Shown piece after piece: positions 1 to 5,432 of a stretch of 14,736 nt of DNA; the first letter of the stretch is position 1, and each line of letters begins with the position of its first letter. The position numbers and the translations under genes are program-made. The notes below the pieces were generated by a model. It was given only the letters and a program-made list of their open reading frames with translations, made no database searches and was not told the DNA's origin. This stretch comes from an uncultured Phycisphaerae bacterium (lineage in GTDB: Bacteria; Planctomycetota; Phycisphaerae; Phycisphaerales; SM1A02), in assembly GCA_913046275.1 (NCBI GenBank), contig CAJWSE010000013.1, positions 1 to 14,736 of the forward strand. The letters run 5' to 3'.

Positions 1-627
1 AAAAAAATGCCAGGCGGAAAAACAGGCCCATCAACTTCTGCAAATATGCCTGCTGTTATTTATACCGAGGCAGCAGATAAAGCTGCAAGATTCATCATGG
101 ATTGCAATCAAAAACGCATACCAATTATTTTTATCAATGATACAACTGGCTTTATGGTTGGTCGCGATAGCGAGCAAGCAGGCATCATTCGAAGCGGTGC
201 AAAAATGGTCAATGCTATGAGTAATTGTATTGTTCCAAAAATAAGTTTAATCGTTGGAAGTAGCTATGGTGCTGGGCACTACGCGATGTGTGGCCGTGCC
301 TTCGACCCCTTCTTAACACTCGCTTGGCCAAACGCAAAGTATGCCGTCATGGGTGGTGCTTCAGCTGCGCAAACGCTTCTACAAATTGACCTTGCTGCTA
401 GAAAGCGGCGTGGAGAGGAAGCAGACCACGAAGAACGCGAGCAATTGCTCGCTGCGATTACAGCGAGTTACGAAGAACAACAAGACATTTTCTACGGCGC
501 TGCGCGGGGCTGGATTGATCGAATGATAGTTCCAGAAGAAACACGAAATGAACTCATCGAAGCCCTCTCTATCGCCTCAACGTTTGATATAACGCCAGAA
601 TTTAAAACAGGCATCCTTCAAACATGA
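1..627 (+). CDS. Acyl-CoA carboxylase, carboxyltransferase (beta) subunit, 3' part
   Basis: This is the C-terminal carboxyltransferase half of a biotin-dependent acyl-CoA carboxylase. It would transfer CO2 from carboxybiotin to an acyl-CoA in the cytoplasm. The reading frame is open to the first base (AAA AAA ATG), so the ATG at 7 is internal and the gene starts outside the window. Visible crotonase-fold signatures are NDTTGFMVGRD, the glycine-rich SSYGAGHYAMCGRAFDP, and AWPNAKYAVMGGASAAQTL, which form the oxyanion and CoA sites. The GAGxYxMCGRA form matches the methylcrotonyl-CoA carboxylase/glutaconyl-CoA decarboxylase branch. Propionyl-CoA carboxylases carry a different glycine-rich segment (AYGGAYDVM) and MGAKGA, so PccB is unlikely. 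The exact substrate cannot be settled from this part; leucine-derived 3-methylcrotonyl-CoA is the best guess. The stop overlaps the next ATG (ATGA at 624-627), so the two genes are probably co-translated. Confidence 0.92.
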   Translation, partial: KKMPGGKTGPSTSANMPAVIYTEAADKAARFIMDCNQKRIPIIFINDTTGFMVGRDSEQAGIIRSGAKMVNAMSNCIVPKISLIVGSSYGAGHYAMCGRAFDPFLTLAWPNAKYAVMGGASAAQTLLQIDLAARKRRGEEADHEEREQLLAAITASYEEQQDIFYGAARGWIDRMIVPEETRNELIEALSIASTFDITPEFKTGILQT

Positions 628-1403
628 GCATTTCCCTGCAAGGGAAAAAAATACTCATCACTGGCGCAAGCAGTGGAATCGGAAAAGCAACTGCTATAGC
701 TTGTGCCAAGGCTGGCATGCATTGCGTCATTACTGCAAGGCGGGAACAAGCACTCAAGCAACTCACGAACTCCCTGGGTGAAAGATGCTCCTATATTGTT
801 GGCGATCTTACTAAAAAAGGATTCAATAAAAGACTTCTCGACGAAGCAGGTGAAGTCTATGCGGTTTTTGCCAATGCAGGACACGGACTTAATCAAACCA
901 TGATTAGTTGCGACCTAGATCAAGTCAAATCATTATTTGATCTTAATGTTTTTGCGACAGTTGAACTTATTTCTCTAGCAGCCAAAACAATGTCCATTCA
1001 AAAAAATGGACACATCATCATCAACACAAGTTGTCTTTCTAAGTTTTCCGTACCCCTGCACTCTGCTTATTGCGGAAGCAAGTCAGCCATGGAATCAATT
1101 GCAAAAGCAATGCGTATAGAACTAAAAAAATACAATGTTTTTGTTAGTACGCTCCACCCTATTGGCACAAAAACAGAATTTTTCATTGAAAGCGCGAAAC
1201 GCAGTAGTGTAAAAACCTCTGAATTTAAAAAGGAAATTCCTTCATGGTTTATGCAACCACCAGAGAAAGTAGCCAGCGCTGTTGTGCAATGTCTCAAAAA
1301 ACCGAAGGCTGAAGTGTGGACAAGCAGCGTGATGCGTCTGATAAGTACGGCGTTTTGTGCATCTCCAAGACTAGCCGAACTAATCGTCAGCAGAAAATCT
1401 TGA
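624..1403 (+). CDS. Short-chain dehydrogenase/reductase (SDR)
   Basis: This 259-residue classical SDR is an NAD(P)H-dependent oxidoreductase with a Rossmann fold, of usual family length. The cofactor motif TGASSGIG lies at residues 13-20 and the NAG motif at 84-86. The complete catalytic tetrad is present: Asn108, Ser136, Tyr149 and Lys153 (YCGSK), with the normal 13-residue Ser-to-Tyr spacing. ARR at about 38-40 after the second strand suggests NADP preference, which is an inference. The gene overlaps the carboxyltransferase stop by four bases (ATGA), so it may act on the same acyl-CoA or fatty-acid-like route, but the SDR family is too broad to name a substrate. Its TGA stop lies inside the -35 box of the next gene's promoter (1400-1405). 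Confidence 0.93.
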   Translation: MSISLQGKKILITGASSGIGKATAIACAKAGMHCVITARREQALKQLTNSLGERCSYIVGDLTKKGFNKRLLDEAGEVYAVFANAGHGLNQTMISCDLDQVKSLFDLNVFATVELISLAAKTMSIQKNGHIIINTSCLSKFSVPLHSAYCGSKSAMESIAKAMRIELKKYNVFVSTLHPIGTKTEFFIESAKRSSVKTSEFKKEIPSWFMQPPEKVASAVVQCLKKPKAEVWTSSVMRLISTAFCASPRLAELIVSRKS

Positions 1404-1428
1404 CAATCCGGAGAGCCCGAAGCACAAT
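1400..1428 (+). promoter_or_regulatory. Sigma70-like promoter of the dockerin-protein gene, probably leaderless
   Basis: A perfect -35 box TTGACA lies at 1400-1405. A 17-base spacer follows, then a -10-like CACAAT at 1423-1428 (4 of 6 to TATAAT). Only seven bases separate the -10 from the ATG at 1436, so transcription should begin at or next to the start codon. The GAGG at 1430-1433 is too close to the ATG to serve as a normal ribosome-binding site. The -35 box overlaps the stop codon of the upstream SDR gene. Confidence 0.6.
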
Positions 1429-1435
1429 AGAGGTG

Positions 1436-3073
1436 ATGTTTCGCCCATTTCTACATTGCGCTATGATAGCAACTTTTACTGCCTCGTGTTTTAGCAATGA
1501 ACCAACTGGTGTGGGGCTTGAAAAAATGGCAGCAACACTTCGTGGGGATGTTCGTCTTATTGCTATGGGTGATTCGTATAGTGCACCATATTTTGCACGA
1601 GTCCCCCTTAGTATATTACGCACGTGGCCCATACCTTCAATCACAGCAATTGGGGGGGGTGCAGCAGTTAATAATCATTTCATTAAATGTGATGCTGAGT
1701 GCTCACCGAGTGCATTAATCCAATCGTCAGATGATTTGGGATATACCATCGAACGTTCCACTAAACCTACATACTTCGCTCTACCAACGCGGGGTGTTCG
1801 AGAAATATTTACATCTGATTTATTTGATGATGGAGGCAATGACTTATTGTTTCGTTTTAGTCTTTCACCGGTACTAACATCCACACTTGCCGGTAGTACT
1901 CATGGGCCTTTTTCTAATCTCGGCGATGAAATTCAGTTTCGTTTTTTATACCGGTGCCCCACAGATCGTGATTTGCAAGTTGATGACATATTCATAACAG
2001 ACAACGGACCTGTAATTGGCCATGTAGATTTGCACTTTGGAGCAAGAAAGTACTGGCATAAGGGTGAGTATCCTGAAAAAGGCAGCAGTGAAGCAATCGA
2101 GGAACAAATAAACGCCAGTTCAATTGATTTTACCATTGTAAACACAAGCAATCTAAGAGTAGGAATTGAACAAACTGCTCTATTGAGAGGAACCGACAAG
2201 TACTTTCAACCAGCCGGATGCATCTATTACCGCAAGGATAGCGCAGAAAATAGATTACCAGGAATGTACTACAGCCATATCTCGGATGATAGTTGGCAAT
2301 TCCTTGGATTCGGGTGCGACACAGCGGGTAATGGTACGCATGACAAAAAGTTTTCACTTGAACAATTTACACATTGGCTTGATGTTACAACACTTGATCG
2401 TGAGCAAGAAACCGTCTTCTTGTGGTACCTTGCTCCAGAAGCGCTTTCGTACAGCACCGCTCATGAGCGATTTACGAATATGATTGAGCAAGCAAATACC
2501 GCAAGTGAATTGGTTGGCCTCGAAACGGTACAACATCTTATTATCATCTCACATCTGTTTTCTCTCTCCGGTGATATTAACCAAGACAGAACGTACATTA
2601 GTAATCAGCAGAGCGCAGCCTATGACTTAGCTACTACTCGTAGCGATGTTGCCGCTGCTTCTATTTATGAAGCCACAGATAAAATGCTCTTTTCAAGCAA
2701 GGATGCTATGCCTTGGCTTTTATATCAAGGTTTTGATAATTTTGAATATGGATTAAACCAAATCAACCTGGCTGAGTTCAGTCAAGGAGATTTGCTAGAC
2801 ACCTCAAATGTGCATCCCAAGAACGCAGAGTCCGCTGCTTTTTTCGCAGCATCCCTTGGCAATATTATTCGAGAGCACAGCTGTAAAGCCGACATTATCC
2901 CAGATGGTCTTATTAATGTAGGCGATTTGCTTCGTGTTATTAGTCATTTAGGACAAGAATTTGCAGATGAAGATATTAATGAAGATGGTATTGTCGACCT
3001 CATTGATATTCTTCTCATTATTGATGCCTGGGGTGAGTGCTGGCCTGTGCAAGCACCCTTCAATACAAATTAA
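1436..3073 (+). CDS. Exported SGNH/GDSL-hydrolase-like protein with C-terminal type I dockerin repeats
   Basis: This 545-residue secreted protein starts at ATG 1436. The frame is open further up, to 1316, but that would overlap the SDR gene by 88 bases and place the signal peptide internally. Residues 1-18 look like a signal peptide (MFRPFLHCAMIATFTASC). The segment at 41-49 (LIAMGDSYS) resembles block I of SGNH esterases with nucleophile Ser47. VHPKNAESAAFFAASLG with His460 resembles the C-terminal His block. The usual Asp three residues before that His is Ser here, and the nearest Asp is 455. A roughly 300-residue middle part is not recognised. Two dockerin-type calcium-binding loops follow, near residues 486-497 (DIIPDGLINVGD) and 513-524 (DINEDGIVDLID), each with a helix, and the protein ends at a WGEC region. 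In planctomycetes such tails are common on exported proteins. No substrate is claimed, and esterase activity is uncertain. Confidence 0.8.
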   Translation: MFRPFLHCAMIATFTASCFSNEPTGVGLEKMAATLRGDVRLIAMGDSYSAPYFARVPLSILRTWPIPSITAIGGGAAVNNHFIKCDAECSPSALIQSSDDLGYTIERSTKPTYFALPTRGVREIFTSDLFDDGGNDLLFRFSLSPVLTSTLAGSTHGPFSNLGDEIQFRFLYRCPTDRDLQVDDIFITDNGPVIGHVDLHFGARKYWHKGEYPEKGSSEAIEEQINASSIDFTIVNTSNLRVGIEQTALLRGTDKYFQPAGCIYYRKDSAENRLPGMYYSHISDDSWQFLGFGCDTAGNGTHDKKFSLEQFTHWLDVTTLDREQETVFLWYLAPEALSYSTAHERFTNMIEQANTASELVGLETVQHLIIISHLFSLSGDINQDRTYISNQQSAAYDLATTRSDVAAASIYEATDKMLFSSKDAMPWLLYQGFDNFEYGLNQINLAEFSQGDLLDTSNVHPKNAESAAFFAASLGNIIREHSCKADIIPDGLINVGDLLRVISHLGQEFADEDINEDGIVDLIDILLIIDAWGECWPVQAPFNTN

Positions 3074-3819
3074 TTTGAATAGGGCCTTACATCAATGGAC
3101 CACTCTTTTGGGTCTGGTGTTTCCATGTTTATAAGCGCAATCTCCTGATCACATAATACATTTAATTTAACGTCTGTTAGTTTACTTAAGCGTTTAGTAC
3201 CATCCTGTTCAATCGTTTGAACGCCAATGGGAATCCAATTGATTGGGTCATAGTACAAATCAATCGACTCAAGATCATCGCCTTTTTTAGGCACTAAACG
3301 CAAGCCAAGCACTGCCGCATCTAGTTTTGAGAGAAGACCATCGATTGGTTTTTCTATCTTTTCTACATCAAATTTAGAAAGCACAATCTCTTTTTTTTGA
3401 GCAATTGGCAAGGGTATTGGGCCATTACCAAGTTCAAAAGGATCTACGCTTTCGGAGTTAGGGGGAACCAATTCTCTTTTAATGAATTGCTTGTTCTCTC
3501 GGTCAATCTCGGCCATAAAGCGGCCAGAGAATATGTAGTGCTTTTGTTCTTGTTCTTTACGCCTACCAATAATACGAGTATCAAACAAAATTGCTGCTTT
3601 ACGTTTTTTATCTGCATCTAATTGAAACAGAATTTTTCCCGTACGTAGTTCGCGCCTATCAAGAATAGGGTCTATTTTCATATAAGAAATATTAGCCGAA
3701 ATGGAAGTTATATCTGCCTGTTCAACATGATCAAGGATTTCTTCTATGCTAAGTCCTTCTGTCGCGAAGCAATCGCCCCGCGTTGCAGCAAGCACCAAAA
3801 TGAAAAAACGGATTAGCAT
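3070..3819 (-). CDS. LolA-like exported protein (outer-membrane lipoprotein carrier fold)
   Basis: This 249-residue protein has an N-terminal signal peptide (MLIRFFILVLAATRGDCFA, with likely cleavage after CFA). The mature part has the feel of the LolA/LolB-like half-barrel family: an early helix (IEEILDHVEQAD), then alternating strands with paired phrases such as TGKILFQLDADKKRKAAILF and HYIFSGRFMAEID. Members bind lipid acyl chains in the periplasm or are uncharacterised relatives. Neither a canonical LolA role nor any ligand can be shown here. It is the last gene of the ispF operon and begins inside the hydrolase gene (7-base overlap), suggesting coupled translation. Its TAA overlaps the TAA of the convergent dockerin gene at 3070-3073. 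Fold assignment is moderate; function is unknown. Confidence 0.7.
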   Translation of the reverse strand: MLIRFFILVLAATRGDCFATEGLSIEEILDHVEQADITSISANISYMKIDPILDRRELRTGKILFQLDADKKRKAAILFDTRIIGRRKEQEQKHYIFSGRFMAEIDRENKQFIKRELVPPNSESVDPFELGNGPIPLPIAQKKEIVLSKFDVEKIEKPIDGLLSKLDAAVLGLRLVPKKGDDLESIDLYYDPINWIPIGVQTIEQDGTKRLSKLTDVKLNVLCDQEIALINMETPDPKEWSIDVRPYSN

Positions 3820-4319
3820 TTTTGCATTTCCTTTTGTAAATCAAAAAGTCGATCACGGGATTCAAGAAGCTCTTTGTCATTCTTAGTCAGTGAGAGTATT
3901 CGATTTATTTTTTCCATTTGATTTGTTCGCATGCTTGGGCTCGAGTCAGTGAAATTATCATATACGTCAGCGAGCTTGATTAACCTAACTTGCCATGGTC
4001 CTCTTGCCAGCTGCTTGTCATATTCAACTTCTCGATTTTTTTCTTCCAAACGCATATCTTTGGTCATTGCAGCCACATAATCCGCTACGGTAGTACCAAA
4101 ATCTTGAAGAATGTCATCGTAGTCTACATCACAATCCTCAATCGTATCATGTAGCAATGCCGCCGCAAGAATTTCCGGTTCATCAAAACCAAAAACAAGA
4201 TGTATTGTCATTGCTACACGAAAACAATGCGAAACAAATGGACGACCGTCATTTCTAGTCTGATGACGATGTGCGTTTGCTGCAAATGCTGCTGCGTTTT
4301 GCCAAAGTTCTGTAGTCAT
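3813..4319 (-). CDS. HD-domain small alarmone hydrolase, MESH1/SpoT-hydrolase type
   Basis: This 168-residue stand-alone HD phosphohydrolase matches the (p)ppGpp 3'-pyrophosphohydrolase domain of RelA/SpoT and the human MESH1 family (about 179 residues). The whole active-site pattern is visible. HRHQTRNDGRPFVSH carries metal ligand His31, and LLHDTIED carries His57 and Asp58 with the catalytic Glu61-Asp62 pair. VRLIKLADVYDNF carries Asp118 as the fourth metal ligand and Asn122 for nucleotide binding. There is no synthetase, TGS or ACT domain. The family removes the 3'-pyrophosphate of ppGpp, or the phosphate of NADPH for MESH1; which applies here is unknown. The gene overlaps ispF by four bases upstream (ATGA) and the LolA-like gene by seven bases downstream. 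Confidence 0.85.
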   Translation of the reverse strand: MTTELWQNAAAFAANAHRHQTRNDGRPFVSHCFRVAMTIHLVFGFDEPEILAAALLHDTIEDCDVDYDDILQDFGTTVADYVAAMTKDMRLEEKNREVEYDKQLARGPWQVRLIKLADVYDNFTDSSPSMRTNQMEKINRILSLTKNDKELLESRDRLFDLQKEMQKC

Positions 4320-4798
4320 ATGCGCGTATCTCTTTGTACTAACGCGACTACATGCACTTCGATTGCACCATTTTCACATGTCCCTTCGTGTGTTTTGCCT
4401 TTGATGTTAACTGGCGCACCAAGAAGGCTATACAAGGAGGTACAAATTCTATCTTTTAGTGGACCTATCTTAGGTTTATCAGCTATCACCGTAATATCAA
4501 TGTTTCCAATCGCCCAGCCACCTTCATTTAGAACATTAACGGCCTCACAAAGAAAATATCTAGAATCCTTACCCATATTTTCAACTGAAGAGTTTGGGAA
4601 ACGAGTTCCTAAATCTGGTTCGCCAATCGCACCAAAAAGCGCATCAGTTATTGCATGCAACACTGCATCGCCGTCACTATGAGAAACTGGGGAGAATTCA
4701 CAGTCAATTTCCACACCTCCAAGAACGAGTGGTTTGCCATCTGGGGCTCTTGATTCAAGCTGGTGTAAATCATAACCATGTCCAATTCGAATTTCCAT
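4316..4798 (-). CDS. ispF: 2-C-methyl-D-erythritol 2,4-cyclodiphosphate synthase
   Basis: IspF converts CDP-methylerythritol 2-phosphate into methylerythritol cyclodiphosphate and CMP in the MEP isoprenoid pathway; it is a zinc-dependent trimer. At 160 residues the length is typical. RIGHGYDLHQL near the N-terminus supplies two metal ligands (Asp and His). SHSDGDAVLHAITDALFGAIG supplies the third His and the substrate loop. GKDSRYFL and VNIKGKTHEG correspond to the downstream substrate and CDP-binding segments. Two departures are visible: the usual FPDTD is FPNSS, and the usual EGVDAIGRGEAI segment is shortened by about three residues to EGTCENGAI. The shortened form lacks the conserved Arg. 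It is the first gene of a three-gene operon, with the next gene joined by ATGA. Confidence 0.95.
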   Translation of the reverse strand: MEIRIGHGYDLHQLESRAPDGKPLVLGGVEIDCEFSPVSHSDGDAVLHAITDALFGAIGEPDLGTRFPNSSVENMGKDSRYFLCEAVNVLNEGGWAIGNIDITVIADKPKIGPLKDRICTSLYSLLGAPVNIKGKTHEGTCENGAIEVHVVALVQRDTRI

Positions 4799-4805
4799 AA
4801 TCTGT

Positions 4806-4833
4806 ATTGTACCCCCCTTACGTGTTTTGCCGA
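4806..4833 (-). promoter_or_regulatory. Candidate promoter of the ispF operon
   Basis: On the minus strand a -10-like TACAAT (4811-4806, 5 of 6 to consensus) ends seven bases before the ispF ATG. A weak -35-like TCGGCA lies 16 bases further upstream (4833-4828, 4 of 6). The geometry would put the transcript start at or beside the start codon. No Shine-Dalgarno sequence is visible in the seven bases before the ATG. The -35 match is weak, so confidence is modest. Confidence 0.4.
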
Positions 4834-4835
4834 TG

Positions 4836-4841
4836 TAACAT
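4836..4841 (+). promoter_or_regulatory. Candidate -10 element of the small lipoprotein gene
   Basis: TAACAT (4 of 6 to TATAAT) ends exactly six bases before the ATG at 4848, the distance expected when the A of ATG is the first transcribed base. No convincing -35 box and no Shine-Dalgarno sequence are visible. The 49-base gap between the divergent ispF and lipoprotein genes must hold both promoters back to back. Confidence 0.25.
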
Positions 4842-4847
4842 TAGCAT

Positions 4848-5348
4848 ATGAAGATAACAACAATACTAGCAGGAGTCATTCTCAGCACTTCAACGGGTTG
4901 CCAAATGTATACCCCTGGGGGAAATCCATTTTTCAATGGGCCAGATAGCGCTGCTACATACCAATCAACAGAAGAATCTCCAAAAACTGTGACACTGCTT
5001 GACTCACGTAGCGGTGAACGCCTTTTTGTCATGGAAATTCCAGTGGGGAAGAAATTAGTTATCGATTTTATTGCTGATTCAGGCGATAATGAGGTCCTAA
5101 CACCCGATTTGATGATGTGGGAAGTATTTCCTGATGATGTTAATTATGGTCCTTTATCGAACTCTATGACTGTTCCAAACGGTTGGTCGAGAAAAATAAA
5201 TGTAGATATTCGAAATTCAAGCGAATACGCCAACCCCATTGCGGACAGACCCCTTCGCGTTGATGAAGTAAATGACCAGCCTGATTGGTGGACTCCTGAT
5301 GGTGGCGAAATCGATAAGACAGATGCTTCTAATGGTTATGACCATTAA
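4848..5348 (+). CDS. Small putative lipoprotein of unknown function
   Basis: This 166-residue protein starts with a short signal peptide ending at a likely lipobox (ILSTSTGC, Cys18). After cleavage it would be lipid-anchored at the cell envelope. The mature region has the phrase PKTVTLLDSRSGERLFVMEIPVGKKLVIDF, consistent with a small beta-rich domain. PDLMMWEVFPDD follows, then a polar tail rich in Asp, Asn and Trp (DQPDWWTPDGG). I do not recognise a named family; the style resembles short planctomycete envelope lipoproteins. The -3 lipobox position is Ser rather than Leu, so lipidation is likely but not certain. The gene is divergent from ispF and followed by a weak hairpin at 5357-5372. Confidence 0.75.
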   Translation: MKITTILAGVILSTSTGCQMYTPGGNPFFNGPDSAATYQSTEESPKTVTLLDSRSGERLFVMEIPVGKKLVIDFIADSGDNEVLTPDLMMWEVFPDDVNYGPLSNSMTVPNGWSRKINVDIRNSSEYANPIADRPLRVDEVNDQPDWWTPDGGEIDKTDASNGYDH

Positions 5349-5356
5349 TAATCTTT

Positions 5357-5372
5357 CTAAACATAAGTTTAG
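5357..5372 (+). repeat. Short inverted repeat after the lipoprotein gene
   Basis: CTAAAC and GTTTAG form a perfect 6-bp stem around the loop ATAA, nine bases after the lipoprotein stop. It is AT-rich and no run of T follows, so it would be a weak terminator at best. It could equally be an operator for the following mutase gene, or chance. Confidence 0.25.
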
Positions 5373-5420
5373 TACCCGTTACAGTGCTTGCTAGATAGCC
5401 AAGTACAAATAAAGAGTGGC

Positions 5421-5426
5421 TATAAT
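5421..5426 (+). promoter_or_regulatory. Consensus -10 box of the mutase-hisS-mqnB unit
   Basis: A perfect TATAAT at 5421-5426 ends six bases before the ATG at 5433, so the expected transcription start coincides with the A of the start codon. There is no good -35 box at 16-18 bases. A TG lies three bases before the hexamer, one base off the extended -10 position. The layout supports ATG 5433 as the true start and suggests a leaderless message. Confidence 0.5.
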
Positions 5427-5432
5427 AGTGAG

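Noticed and set aside
1316..1435. Upstream extension of the dockerin-protein gene
   Set aside because: It overlaps the SDR gene in another frame, would bury the signal peptide, and a good promoter lies between it and ATG 1436.
1832..1843. GGND as block III of an SGNH hydrolase
   Set aside because: The letters fit GxND, but the surrounding phrase (SDLFDDGGNDLLFRF) looks like part of a beta-rich insert, and the strand FLWYLAPE further on is a better match to the position of block III. Left undecided.
4200..4682. 160-codon open frame on the plus strand
   Set aside because: It is antisense to ispF and the hydrolase gene, both of which have complete active-site motifs; the translation is Cys-rich and unlike a real protein.
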